Shown here: positions 1 through 15,353 of the stretch, piece after piece
Layout: every line of letters starts with the position of its first letter
Numbering within the stretch: position 1 is the stretch's first letter
Assembly (NCBI GenBank): GCA_904063045.1
Contig: CAJFCJ010000003.1
Coordinates: forward strand, 2,652,504 to 2,716,503
Source of the DNA: Dimorphilus gyrociliatus
Taxonomy: Eukaryota > Annelida > Polychaeta > Dinophilidae
Length of the DNA: 64,000 nt
Reading direction: 5' to 3'
Translations under genes and position numbers: made by a program
The notes under the pieces: model-generated
Told to the model about the DNA's origin: nothing
The model's input: only the letters and a program-made list of their open reading frames with translations
The model's database searches: none

Positions 1-601
1 CTTACTGTACAAAAATTGCATGACAGTTTTTATAAAAATATTTCAATGTAAAAGGAGAATTTTTAAAAGAAAGATAAGAGAAATAAGATTAATTACTTTA
101 TCAAAAAAAAGAGGAATCTCTTAAATCATCCTTTGTTGTCTTTTTTTAGAACATAGATCTTCAACTCGCTTTTTATAATCTTTGAGACAATTTTACTTTC
201 TAATTGACAAAATAATAAAGTCTTTTCATATCATTTTATCTTAAGAACGCTCCTGCTTATCTCTTTGTTTTTCTTTTTTAAAACTTTCAGTTTTTATATT
301 GTTTTACTTGTCCTTAAAAACGATAAAGACTTTAATAGAATGTTTAAATATTAGTTAAAAGCATCATCATTTTAACTCTTTATAAATTAATAATAAAGCA
401 TCACTTTATATGATTATTTTAGCTTTCTAAGTTAAATATCTATTTTCTTAAATCTAATATAAAATAGCTATAAGGAATATATGCTAAATTTAAAAAAGGA
501 TAAAATAAGAAGGAGAAGCGATAAGATGATTTAAGAGAAATATTTAAAACAAAAAAAAAAGAAGAGAAAAGTTAAAATAAGATAAAAAGAATATTTGTTA
601 C

Positions 602-1430
602 CTCCATTATGTCTCTGAATTTCTTTATAATGACCATTAAATATTTGCTTATTTTGTTTTCGTGGGCTAGTCAGAAAACTAAGAGGAGTTTTTCTCTTTG
701 AGATAGCAATTGCAAATAGTTGTAAAGTTACTAAAGTTAAACCAGTTATGTTCATGCTTATGTCAACGCGACGGAAATGCTCTTACTGTCTAGCTACTTG
801 ATTTTATACACTTATGTGGGCGTATTTACAAGGCCTAACAGAGACAGACATTCATGCTTATTAAAAGGAGAGATATAGAAATATTTTTTTTTTTAACTTT
901 TATTCTGCTTTTACGCGAAAAGTTAAAAAATTAAAACTAAATATTTTTCAATTAATCTAAATTTTATATTAAACATTTGTCTATATGTATAGGATTAGGG
1001 TTAAGGTTAGGTTTATATACAGCATATATAATCTTATAAATGTATGAAAAATTACTTAAAATTTCAAGGAAATTCTATAAAAATATATATAATAGATTTG
1101 TAAATTATTAGTTAAACATTTTAAATGTATGATGTACAAATGGACGGTTTTTCCTCTTTATTTTTTTACTTTTTTCTATATAAATAAGCATTATATCATA
1201 GAAAGCGTGAAGAAAATTTCTATTAATTTGCCTAAACAAATTAGTATTGTCAGTTTAGTTTTGAATCGTGCTAATATACAATACTTTTGGAAGAAATAAT
1301 TAAAACTATACTCCCATATTTTCGTTAACAAAAGAGAAAAAAATTATCATTTTCTCTTATAATAACAATAATAGTAATAATACAAAGAAACTGTCACAAA
1401 ACACTATGTTACAAACGTATACTATATACA

Positions 1431-1474
<44 letters not shown>

Positions 1475-1972
1475 TATATACACACTTAGTTGATGATAGT
1501 ACTAAAGAGTACTTCATATTTTTTTATTAAAAGGTAATTTAACAGGTCATCTGTAAAACAATAAGGATTGGAAGTAGTTTCAAATTCCGTAATATCAAAT
1601 AGTATGAAAACTATATAATAAAAAAGTTATTTATTATATTATTACTATATGAAAGATGTATATTTACAATGTCTATTTTTATCAAAATCATTTTTTATAT
1701 ATTAGTATATTCGTATAAAAAGCATTTAATTGTACTTATATAAGTTGCTTTTGTTTCTACCGGAAACCCCCTCTCTCTTTGAATAAAGAAATCGTATATA
1801 TCTATTTTGAAAAAGAAATTAAGAAAATCAAAGTTTAATAAACTTAATGAATGAATAACGTAAAGAAAAGGTTTTCTTCTATTTTCGTCAATTTTTCATT
1901 CACCTTTCACTATAATGTGATATTTTGGGTTATTTTTATAATTAATTAAGGCAGTGGGATATATTTTTATCG

Positions 1973-2015
<43 letters not shown>

Positions 2016-2036
2016 TTCTCTTTTCAACATCTTTCG

Positions 2037-2077
<41 letters not shown>

Positions 2078-4412
2078 ATAGTAAAAGATTATAGTGCATC
2101 ATCAGACCTTACTATAAAGCTAAGAATATATTAGAACAAATACAAAAGTTTATATGCGTTATTTACCGTCTAATTGATCTAAACTTTATATATATATAAA
2201 TATAAATATATACAAATACTAGTTATTGGAACCAAATATAAACCGATTGACGTAAATATAAAAAAAATTTGAATAAAAATTTCATCAATTTTGATTTTAC
2301 CTGCCTGCTGCCCTAGTGAAAAGCAATTGGCTTTGATTTCTGGTTGTGGAGTTCCGTTATACAAACCACGTTTGCCAATAAATGGAATAATAGCTCTTGA
2401 AGTTAGCTGTTCAATCTTCAAATTTTCTTTCCAATCCTTATTTTGGCTATCGTTCAATTGCTAAGAAAGTCGTAATGAACAAATTTAAGAAGTTCATTTA
2501 AAAAGTTTCTGTTTTTTCTCTTTTTTTATAGCAAATAAAAAATTAGCGTAAAAATTATCTTCAAAGGAAAATAAATAAGTTTGTAGGTCGAATATAATTT
2601 ATAACACTTATTGACCTACTTAAAAAACTACCATTCATAATAACAGCCAACATAAAATATATATATGCTTGAATATTTGAATAAGGTATTTCCTTTTCCT
2701 TACATAAATATTTTATACTATAATTATATTACCATAGTTCAATAGTCTATATTTAGATTCACTCCTAATGATTTTATTGATAGAGTCCTCAATAAAGTTT
2801 AAGGAAATCTACAGAATAATTCACTTTAACATATTAAACTGTATAAGAGACTATTTAGGTGAAATAAACTAAACGTTATTATATTTATATAATTAACTAT
2901 ACTAGTTGTACTATTCATTTTTGAATATCTTTCTTTATATGGCTATTTTTAGATAGTTTTTACAACAGGGTCAATAAACAAGTTTATTACATAAACATTA
3001 TTTTAAGAATGCATATCTCTATCACTTAACTAAATTAATTAATATCATTAATAATTAAAAAGAAAATAATGAAACGTACGTGCAAAATAAGTAACATTTG
3101 TTTGATTGCGTCACTAGCGTCTGGACCAACTTTGTCTAGGCATGCTAAAATAAGAATAGAAATTAGTTAATCAAAATTTATATTCTTGTACAGTAATGTA
3201 ATTAATGTATTATAAATAGAATCACGTAAGGTAACAAAAGATACAGTAGAGTCCTGTATATAAATATATATGTTTCTTTTTTTTCTTTTGGCTTTATATG
3301 CATATACTAATACTAAATATAGTTTTATACTCTAATACAGAAAAGATTATTTAATACAAACTTGCTAAATCTGTTAATTTTAAGACAACGGAATCTCTGA
3401 AGGAGAATAAGCATATTCTTCTTATTAAAGCTTCACTTTTTGCAGCTTTTGGCTATTTTGTTTTTTATTTTAGTGTTCAAATTTGAAAGGAAAGAATGAA
3501 ATATTAAGATTTTTTGGTTTGTTGAAAAACATTCGGAAATATTTAAAAGAATTAATTACGGTTATTGGAAGAAAGATTGATTGTAAATTTGGGATAGTTT
3601 CCTTATGAAACTGATTCCATTGTTCGCCAAGTCTTTCTAATAACGTTGAGGAATCATCCTGTAAAAGCATGTCTTTAATTTTGTTTAAGCTATTCTTCAG
3701 TAAAGTCTCCTGAAGGAAGACCATTATCAGTCTGGAATCAATCCTTTTCGACAGATACCTTAAATAGAGGAACATTATTTATACACATATATATATATAT
3801 ATACTGTATATATACTGCATATACTTTATATACTGTATATCGTTTCTTAAATGTATTTTTTATATAAATAAATATCATATTTTAATAATACATACACAAC
3901 ATTTTCATATGCTGAGAATACATCTTTACCACTTATTGGTTTTCTTTGTAGGACTGATAGTGCAATTCTCTGAACGCTATAGTTTTAAAAATAACTATAT
4001 TATTTATTTATTTATTTAAAGCAGAAAAGTTAATGAGCTTAATACAGATTTTTTATTATTTGCTTCGAGTGATCTATCCTCATTTTATGAGTAGTTATTG
4101 GTATTTTTTATCACTTTTTTGCATTTAATTCTCCTTTTTCTTTTCAATTGAAAATAATAGATTTTTAAAAATTTATTAGTTATTTAATAGAACAGTTGAA
4201 TTAAAGGTTTTAACTAACTTTGTCCATTTTTCTTGTCTGTGTAATAGTGCAAAATCTAGTTCATCGTCGGCCACTTTCAACTGCTCGCTAAAGACAGCTG
4301 GTTCAAGAGACATTACTGATCCATATTTTCTTCTTCTCATTTTTAAATCAGAATCGCTGGATCTTTTTAACCTAGTATTGGTTAAAGATTCATTTAATGG
4401 CGGTGAAGCCAT
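602..4412 (-). CDS. PRR5: PRR5/PROTOR-like mTORC2 subunit (5' part; gene runs off left edge)
   Basis: Seven exons join in phase: 4412-4219, 3976-3896, 3758-3560, 3452-3362, 3144-3080, 2460-2301 and 730-602, all with GT..AG borders. The 306 or so residues follow the HbrB/PROTOR domain almost without gaps. Visible landmarks are LQRKPIS, then LLERLGEQW followed by IPNLQSIFLPI (family: LLDSLAETW, LPTLQAIFYPV), then FSFRDSVVLKL, QMLLIL, and IIPFIGKRGLYNG (family: VVSPYLGTYGLH). The basic stretch SKRKTPL in the last exon resembles the family's phosphorylatable region. By family knowledge the protein is a structural subunit of TORC2, binding RICTOR. The start at 4412 is the first ATG of an open exon beginning MASPPLNESL. 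The exon at 602-730 is the weakest, supported mainly by phase (G + TA) and its acceptor. The last exon ends in phase 1, so the 3' end lies to the left of base 1. Confidence 0.8.
1432..1471. repeat. TA microsatellite flanked by ACAGTATATA
   Basis: About 20 TA units with the motif TATACAGTATA at both edges, in the last intron seen of the PRR5-like gene. Confidence 0.9.
1977..2075. repeat. Compound microsatellite: (TC)n then (TA)n
   Basis: TC tract at 1977-2009 and TA tract at 2039-2075, separated by 29 bases. Confidence 0.9.
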
Positions 4413-5666
4413 TTTTCAATTCGAAAAACTGGTAAAAATATATATGTATATATAAAAAGTAAATAAAAAAAGACGAAAAAAATATCGTATCAAAGTTAAA
4501 TTTATTCTCTAATTTTAGGCGAAAACTGATAAGACATTATCTATTTGAGGCCTTCTCAGATAGGCCTAAATCTCTTAAAAACAAAATATAAATAAATATC
4601 TAGAAATTTATTATTTTCCTGTAATAAACATTTTAAGAATTTTATTGCATGTAAAACAATATACTACGCTTTTTCTTGCTACTTCCGGCAATTCTCTTCA
4701 TTGATATCTTTTTAGTTTTATCGTTATTTAGCGTAAAAAAGATTGTAAATTATGAACAATGCAATGATAATATTATATTTTTTAATTAATTCAATTATTA
4801 TAATTTATGCTCCGTTCAATTAATTAAACATAGAAAAAATTTACACATTATATCATCTACAAAAAGTTTAAAACTCCGCCAATTACTATTTTATACTGTC
4901 GATTATCAAACATGTTACACTCTCTATATATATTAAATTTATATATAGGTATACATATTGTATATAGTCTCTATATTAGAAGAATACAATTTATTTGATG
5001 ATAATAAGAAGAGAAGTCGCATATCTTTTTTAGTAAATTTCGTGTTTTGTTTTTAAAATAAAATAGAAGATTATCATAAAATCGTAATTTTCATGCTATT
5101 ATAATATTTTTTAGAACTAGTAAACAATAGAATAACGTGCTGAATGCTCCTTTCACACTTTCTCTTTTGTAATAATCCGTCATGAAAGATCCTACATGAA
5201 AATAGGGAATAATAGCTATATATAAACATTAATAAAAGAATCATTAGTAATTTGTACAATATAAGCTTCGAGAAGAAATTCATAAATTTTTTCCATAGTG
5301 CTAAGCCTATATTTTCTCCATGTCTTGAATTTCTAGGAAAACTTTGAGAAAAAAGAAAATTAACCTATATTCAAGATCAAATACTGACTGCCTTATTAAA
5401 TCTATGATATTTAATAGAGTAATTTATAGTGAACATTTATATATGCGTATATTTAATAATTCTCTTTAAATTGAATATTGTAATATATATATATATCAAA
5501 ACCAAACATAAGAAAATAATTAATTTTTTCTTATAAGTTTGCATTTTTACTTTTGACATTTTTTTTTAATGAATAGACTGGAAGAATTTCTGTTTATATA
5601 TGTATATATAAACTTAATTAAAAGCAACAACTTTACTAGGCTTACCATAGCAACGATATAAACAAG
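4413..5666. promoter_or_regulatory. Shared upstream region of two divergent genes
   Basis: 1.25 kb between the PRR5-like start (minus) and the coiled-coil gene start (plus). Both promoters must lie here. Only AT-rich DNA is visible; no sharp element was recognised. Confidence 0.4.
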
Positions 5667-7433
5667 ATGGCGGATGGAAAGAAATATAGAATTAAAAAGC
5701 CTCCAAAAGCTTCGAATAGAGAAAAAACATTTGATAGTGTTACATCGGATATTGACGAAGATAGATTACAGATGAGAAATGAGGTAAAAATGAATTAACA
5801 CAATTTACGGATGATTAAATATTCGTAAATAAAGAAAAGAACTTCTCTATACACTTTTTTCTTACCAATTTAATAATTTTTCAGCGTCACTTGCAAGTCT
5901 ATAAGCAAGCTTACAAATTAAGAGATCATTACTACTCAGAATATATGGAAGTATTAAGGGAAAAAATTGAAAAGCAAAGAGAAGAGATTAAAATTAGGGA
6001 GCAAGAGAATCAAAACAAGATGAGAATAAGAGAGAAGAAGGAGGTATTGTATTATCAGTAATCTTTTCTAATTATTTTTTAAATTGACGAACCCTTTAAC
6101 ATGTGCATCTTTTAGAAAGATAAGTCTATGAAGAGAAGAAAAAAAATGACAAGAGTTGAACTAAACACCGACGACAATTTCCTGAAATCTATAGAAAAGT
6201 CTGAGTATTATAAAAGTCTCTATCTTCTTGATAGATTGAAGAAAAAAAAATTAATACGATGTCAAGAGGATGTTGAAGAATTTTGGAAAACCGCTAAAAC
6301 TGCTGAAGGCTATGAAAGATATAAAAACCTTCTTACGAATAAAGAAAGAGTTAAAGAGGAGCCAAAAGAAGTCTTCCCTCCCGTGAATTACGAAAATAGA
6401 CCAATGTCAGATATAAAAGAGAGTAGAGATACAGTTAGAAGACCCCCTTCAACAAAAAGTTCAAGTTCTCATAAATATATGGAACCTTGGCAAATAGCCC
6501 GAGTGAAAGCTAAAGAATTAGAAGAAGAACATCCTCCAATACCACTTCCTCCTTTAAATTGTTATACAATGGAATTAGGTGATAAACCAAAACCACCGGA
6601 ACAGGTCAGTGCAAAGCAATAAATGTTAATCTTTTACCAAAAGAATGTGCTATTCTTGCATTATCTAATATAACAAACAGGTAATCCGGGAAATGAATAT
6701 GAGTAAAAGGGAAACGGAAAGAAAAGGATTTGTCAAGAGATTAAGGTCTATGTACAAACTTGCCATCTCAAATACAGCGTCAACAAGAAGACTTTTTGAT
6801 AGGCACGATGGCGAATTAGACGATAGAGAGAGTTTAAATGTAAAAGAGCTAGTAAGCACTTTTAAAAATAATGTTATAACAATGAAAAACATTATTATTT
6901 CTATGAATATTTCAGCTGGATTATATGACTGATAGTCAGAAAAGGGTTGCATCTCAAAAAGACCTGGAAGTGAATGACAGACAAATTGACTTGGAATGGA
7001 AGAGGCACTTAGCAAAAAGAATAGAACCTGTTGTAAAAGAAGATAATTTGAAGTCTGCGTCACTTCAAGTAGTATTCGAAGAAGAAAATGAATTTAGTGA
7101 ACCTATAGAAGAGAAAGAAATAGAAATAGGAGACGAATTAATTAAAGTACCTTTATCTTTAGATTCCGTACCGAATTACGGAGGTAAAATTATTGTAAGT
7201 ATTACTTCCATTCTCTATGATTTAAATTATTTGCTCTTATTTGCTCTTCATCAAATAAACAACATATATATGACTTTAATGAAATAATCTAATAGGAGGC
7301 GAAATGTTTGAGTACCCTATGGAAGAATCCTGTGGAACCAAATTCAGAAGAAGATGCTAAAGAAATTGTTAAAATGATTAAAAATAAACCTGACTGGATA
7401 GAAATATCACGTCTAAGTTTCCCAACTGCCTAA
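5667..7433 (+). CDS. Unnamed charged coiled-coil protein, six exons
   Basis: Six exons of whole codons (all phase 0) join cleanly: 5667-5783, 5885-6043, 6116-6604, 6681-6839, 6916-7194 and 7296-7433, giving 446 residues. The protein starts MADGKKYRIKKPPK. A long Lys/Glu-rich helical stretch at about residues 40-130 (EVLREKIEKQREEIKIREQE) is probably coiled coil. It is followed by a Pro-rich segment (EEHPPIPLPPLN, about 235-245) and ends EISRLSFPTA. There is no signal peptide or membrane segment. I do not recognise the family. The composition and the many short phase-0 exons resemble ciliary or centrosomal proteins, but that is inference only. The gene is divergent from the PRR5-like gene, with 1.25 kb between start codons. 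Confidence 0.8.
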
Positions 7434-7936
7434 AATAGGAGTGGGCTCATTTACTCTTTATTAATACTTAATAATGTCAATTATCTTATTATAAAAAGAT
7501 AGGTATGTGTTTATGAGCTGTAAAATTTGATAAATTACTCGCCTCGTTAAAATTTATCTTACTATCATAGATATTTAAATATTTTTGGGTTATTTACAAC
7601 TCAAAAAAGTTCCTTTTTTTTGTATTTTAATTATTTAGAAACGTTCATAAGGTTTTGTTTATTATCTCTTTTATTTTTGTTTATTTTGTGTTATTGTTTT
7701 GTTAAATAAATCATTATTACAATAAAAAAAACAACAAAATAAAATGCGCTTATATAAGAAAGTAAAATGAGCATACTGGGACAAAAAAGATGGAGGGAGG
7801 CGTTTTGCTGGGATAAGTCATATTTGAGTATTCTTCTTCTTTCAGAGCCTTTGACAAAGTCGTTTTGACTAACTGCTGAGATTTTTTCATATCTCTGCGG
7901 AATGAAACATTTTCATTTTTATTGTTTCGTTGTGGT
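7434..7936. other. Convergent intergenic stretch (two 3' ends)
   Basis: Separates the stops of the coiled-coil gene and the lectin gene. Contains AATAAA-type signals for the plus gene near 7700-7725. No gene seen. Confidence 0.5.
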
Positions 7937-9430
7937 TTAATTTGGACAATTCCTTAATGCCTCTCTATATGATGGTGGTGGTGATTCTCCACCCATTCTA
8001 TTTTGAGAACTTGTTGTAGGCTGTCTTGTAGACCTTTTTATGGTTGATCTCTAAAATAGAAAGTAAGGATAATATGTTGGTATTGCCATCTATCGGCTTA
8101 ATAATAACTTACATTATATTTAATACAAACAACGACAAGTGCTGAAATTATTAAGATTACTAATACTGCGACTAATACGATAATCCACCATTTAAAGGAT
8201 TCTGGGCTAGATCGTTCCTCTTGAAGTTTCGGAACGGATAGTATTGTTTCGTGTTCAGCCAGCGTTCCTCTTTTACATAAGGGTCTAGCTTTGTCGGGAT
8301 TACTAACGTAATCACAAAATTGCCTCCTCCAAGAAATATCTAATAATTTGTTCAAAGGCCTTTTCAAAACCATGGCAACACATCTATTATTTCTATTAGA
8401 ATCGTCTTCTCCATCGAAGAAATCCGAAGTACTCTTATCTAACCACTCAAGTTTACCAATTTTACTTAAATCATTCAAACCAATCCAGAATTTTATAGAA
8501 CTAATTTCATAATTTCCTTGATAAATTTTTTCCAGGTCTCTTTTAAAGTCTGGATCATTTAATATTTTATTTTTGACAATATCTAACTCTTCCCTTGAAT
8601 CGAATTTAACTAAATTAGCTTTGTTATATCCACAAAATTTTTGAGAGTCTGCAAATTTGAATGTATCTTTAACTTTTGGTAAATAATAACAATTTTGATC
8701 TATATGAATCCAATTAGGAAGGCAAGTTGAATTTTTTGATATTTCTTCAAAGTCAAGAATAACACCAATAAGATTTTCAAAAACTCTTCCAATTTTGGTT
8801 CTAAGTTCAATTATTAATTGATTTGAATAGCTTAGTACATATTTAGGATTTGAATCTTTACAAAACGTTCCCAAACTTCTAACTTCACCTAAAAATATGA
8901 ATTATTTATGTATATAAATATAGTGATATAGGCTCTAAGAAAATTTAATGAAACATACCATTAACCACATCAGATACACTTAAACTATCTAAATTTGCAT
9001 CACATCCCTTCCTCGGCGCAAAACTTAAATCAATAGTTTTAATGTGTAGTCGTATTAAACTATTTTGTGATCCAATAATCTTCCATTTGCAAAACATTCC
9101 AGTGCTGAGAAATTAATGTATGTTATTATAACTTATAATTGATAAAGGACTCTTTTTTTACGTTATATATTTCTTATCCTCCTCTCTTGTGATTATGGTC
9201 CCTGAAGGCTCATTTTGGATAGTTTTCGGTGAGCTATGACAATAGAATGTTTTTTTTTCGGCACTTGCTATTCGTTTTAGAAATCAAAGAAAATCAAAAT
9301 GAGACGCAGATAAAAAGGAAGGGCTTATTATTGGTACATGTGAATAATCATATTTTACTTACTTACCATGTAAAATTGTAAACAAAGAAATATTCATTAA
9401 CAAACAGGAAAATATCTTAATTGAATTCAT
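7937..9430 (-). CDS. CUB + C-type lectin single-pass receptor
   Basis: Five exons (9430-9367, 9267-9162, 9104-8959, 8888-8113, 8050-7937) join in phase to 401 residues. Domains: signal peptide (1 to about 21, MNSIKIFSCLL); CUB domain (about 31-155, with SGTI, FCKWKI, LGTFC, NQLIIEL); C-type lectin domain (about 161-310, with CLPNWIHIDQNCYY, FWIGLND, LEWLDKSTSDFFDG and C-terminal FCDY); transmembrane helix (about 339-361, WWIIVLVAVLVILIISALVV); and a 40-residue basic cytoplasmic tail containing PPPSY, a PPxY WW-binding motif. No canonical EPN or QPD sugar motif is visible, so calcium-dependent sugar binding is doubtful. Likely a cell-surface receptor of the epithelial or immune type (inference). 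The gene lies tail to tail with the coiled-coil gene and 290 bp downstream of the sulfotransferase stop. Confidence 0.87.
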
Positions 9431-9524
9431 GATTGATCTCTGTATTTAGATCCTCAAAATCACAACAAAATGAGAAAAAAGAGCAGATCTGGTAAATATG
9501 AATCATTCGTCGAATTTTTTTATA

Positions 9525-9534
9525 GTGACGTCAC
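9525..9534. promoter_or_regulatory. CRE palindrome GTGACGTCAC upstream of the lectin gene
   Basis: A perfect 10-bp palindrome containing the full CREB/ATF element TGACGTCA lies 95 bp upstream of the lectin start codon, within the 290-bp gap to the next gene. The position fits a core promoter site; binding is inference. Confidence 0.45.
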
Positions 9535-9719
9535 GGTGGTTCCCTGACTAGAGGGCGTTCAGGAAGATTGATACCCGTTTTTATTTTTTTAAAATAATAA
9601 AAAAGGAAAAGAAAAACATAAATAAAAGGCTTATGAGCAAATCAGAATGCGACAGAATACTTTTGAAATATATCATATAAATAAAATTAATAAAATAAAA
9701 TAAATAAAAAACAATTTGT

Positions 9720-12410
9720 TTACAAATATTCATTAAATTTAGAATAATAATTTTTAAAAATTTCCTGAACTTTTTCTTTGCTTATTCCAAAGTCTTCTAT
9801 TGAGTGTTTGTGAACACCGTGCTTGTGCTGTCGATGTTCCTGACTATATAATGCTTGTGCTTTTACAACGCCATCCGTGAGAGGAACTTGTAAATTTTCA
9901 TAAATGTGCTTAACCACATTCTTTTGGTCAGTTACAAAACGATTAAAAGGTATATCGACAAATTTTACATTTGGAAAGTCATCTCTCATCCTAACAAGTG
10001 TATCAATGGCATTTTTTAATTGTTCAACAACAATCCGTCCAGAAGCGAGTTTATTACGTTTCCTGTAGACTGGTGAATAAAGATAATAGAGACTGGCAGA
10101 AGACGAAACAACTTTTTCAGGTTGGCGATGAATTGTAATAAACGATGCGTCAGGAAACACTTCTAATAAAGCATCCATATGCACTAAAGGAACATGATGC
10201 ATTAGGAGAGGACGATTTCCTTTTTGTAATCCATTATTTGCACCAATATATTGTAATTGGAATTTCATCTTTTCATAAGTTTCCTTCCAGAAGCTCTTAG
10301 GCCTATTATTGAAAATAATAAAAGTTTTAATAGGAAAATTTTTGTTTCCTTTGTGGCTAACTTATGTTGCTATAAATAAATTGCTTATCAATATATATCT
10401 GTGTAGACCATTTTTCAAGTATATGTAAAGTAACCAATATATTATATACATTCAAATAGCTTTCTAAAAATAGCATCCAAGCTATCTATTGAAAATATAT
10501 ATATATACTGTATACCTATAAAAAATTCTCTTTATTCGGTCAAATCAATATTTAAAAAGTCTTTTGTATGTAATACACAGAGTATATACTGTATATATAT
10601 ATATTTATATATGTAACTATTGAAACTATAAAAAAATTTCTCAACCTAATCACTATTACGTTGTTAATGATTTACAAATGGATATACTGAGATTATAGAA
10701 ATATCAAATTCAATATGATAAAACAACTTTTAAGAGTAGAGATATCTCTGTGCTTTTTCTTATTATTTATGAACAAGAAGAAGGAATATACCTATTTAAT
10801 AACCATAATCTGTAATCTGTCATTGCTTCGAACATATTCATTCTCTCCCAGGAGATAAGCTGATTTTCTAAAAGCATATTAACATCTTCCGGTTCTTCTG
10901 GATGGTTCGGATGAGCTTTCCATGCTAATGGGTCAGTAAAAGCCACACGAATAAGAATTTCTAACGTTTTCCTCCTTAAATTACAAGACATCAAATTTTT
11001 CCTCTCTTCCTCTGAAACACCCTCTGGGCAGTTAGGTTGCGGGAAGGGAAAGCAAAATTGCCATAGAGGAGGAGCCCACCAACGTTTATCTTCAGCCATT
11101 AAACAATGTAAAAATGTACTACCAGTTCTAGGTAAGGTAACAATGAAGACTGGCTTCTCGAATCGAACATTTGATATAGATGGTCGAATTTCTCTTATAC
11201 TTTCAAATTCCGCATATCTCTCCATATTCTTTCGAATACCATCAACAAGTAATAGTCTTCCAGCGAAAGAAATTTTGTCAACTGAACAAGCTTTCTGTAG
11301 TCCAAATACATACTGAAGTAAAGTATCCTTTATTTGAGACTCCACTAAAGATTTCGTAACTTTTTGAGAGCATTTACTCAAGATATTTTTGGTGGTAATT
11401 TCGTAAATTGTTCTTCCAATAATAAACTCAATAATTTTTATAACGTTATTCATTAAAACAAGGATGAATTTGACAAATGTCGTTATAAGTAAGTATCTTA
11501 TCACATCCAGCATCATCAACCGTTGCTGTTAAAAGATTATAGTATTTTTATATATACTATATACATGTAAATATAAAGATTCTATACACCAGTAAGTTTA
11601 ACGCCTAAAAAGAAGACCAGTAATAATATCTCGAATAAAAAGAGATAAAATAACATGAGAATAAAGAGATAACACGCTCTAAAAGGAATAAAATCATATG
11701 ATAACTTATAATAAAAACGAATAGAAATCAGAAAGAAAATTGCATCTGTTAAAGGTGTAATGTGTTTTTATTGAGGATAGATTACATTTTCAAATTAGAT
11801 CTGTTTTCGAATTCTTAAAATTATAATTCGTAGGAAATCGTATTTTAATAGGAAAGAAAACAAAAAAATTATAGTTTGATACATTGCTCTCGCTCATTCA
11901 CCTCTCTCTATCTCTCTCTTTGTTTGCATGCAAATATGTATTCATATATATATATACAGTATATATATATATATTTGCATATTAAAAATCAAATACAGAT
12001 GAATACTTTAAATAACAAAGGTAAATTCTATGAAATTCCTCACATAACGTATGAGTTAGAGTTAATTTTAAACCTTTCTAAAAGATATTTAACTTTTTAA
12101 ACGCTGCATAATGATATATTACTAATAATAATGCATTTTTTAATAAATTTATTAAAGAAATAGAATGTTATTCTCTAATTCGACTGTTATTTATTCATAC
12201 TTTGAAAAAAATTAAATTTTTACTGGCGTTCTAATTTACAGATCCAATTTATTAATGAAAATTTTACTCATATATAGTTGATAGATTTACTTTATATATT
12301 AACTTAAGTAATGAACAATTAATTTAAATTTAATAGTAAACGTGCAATTTTATTATTTTTTTAAGATAACTTACTTGCATTTTCTCTCTTCCCATGTTTC
12401 TAGAGGTCAT
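9720..12410 (-). CDS. PAPS-dependent sulfotransferase
   Basis: Three exons: 12410-12375 (MTSRNMGREKMQ), 11525-10792 and 10302-9720, phases 0 and 2, giving 450 residues. If the short first exon is not used, translation can begin at the ATG at 11516 (435 residues). The N-terminus has a hydrophobic stretch (VIRYLLITTFVKFILVL) that could anchor the protein in a membrane. The 5'-phosphosulfate-binding loop is TLPRTGSTFLH (about residue 128 counted from 11516). The 3'-phosphate site is FITIHRQPEKVVSSSAS, and RPLLMHHVPLV matches the conserved segment before it. The enzyme should transfer sulfate from PAPS to an unknown hydroxyl substrate. It resembles the bacterial/invertebrate Sulfotransferase_3-type family more than cytosolic SULT1. 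Intron 2 (10303-10791) is full of TA repeats. Confidence 0.85.
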
Positions 12411-12958
12411 TAACCTATCGGTATTTCCAGTTGTGCTAAAAATAGACGGGTTCAATAGCCTGTTAAAATTATTTGATTATCTGTTAAAGTCAGAATAATT
12501 CAACAAAAGATAACGCATTTATATATTCAAGTATAAAAAAATTAGAACATTTCTTCGAATTACAATCGCGGTACTCATACACCTTGTTTTTGAGTAAGAA
12601 TATACTGTCCTCGATAATTTTCATCATTCAATTAAAATAAACTTACCGAATTGTATAATTTAGAAGTTAAAAACATAAAATAGTAAAAATAATAAAATAA
12701 TGTGGATAGTTCTACTTTGCAATTGCTATGAACGCATTTCGATTTATTGTAGAGTTCCCATCTAAGCTTAAAACCATTATAACGCGCGTTCTCTTTTATG
12801 GGTCAATATTCGTAGTTGCGCAATAAATGTAATGTAATAAAATATTGAATTAATATATTATAATCTTTAAATAATTTTATAAATATTTATATAAAAAGTT
12901 CACTATGTTTTAAAAACATTTTTTATTTATTGAGTGCGGGACTTTGGGGTCAGGAAAG

Positions 12959-15260
<2,302 letters not shown>

Positions 15261-15271
15261 ATAGGCTATAG

Positions 15272-15277
15272 AATAAA
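15272..15277 (+). terminator. Poly(A) signal AATAAA of GPI
   Basis: Exact AATAAA 11 bp after the GPI stop. Another AATAAA occurs in the AT-rich stretch near 15324. Confidence 0.6.
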
Positions 15278-15353
15278 AATCTAATTCCCTTGAATTTTTT
15301 GTCCGCTAAGCTGATAGAATACAAATAAATATACAAAATGTATTTGTATTGTT

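Noticed and set aside
1896-2102. Minus-strand ORF of Tyr-Ile and Arg-Glu repeats
   Set aside because: It is a readout of the TA and TC microsatellites, not a gene.
6665-7063. 132-codon minus-strand ORF
   Set aside because: Lies antisense to exons 4 and 5 of the coiled-coil gene; a shadow frame.
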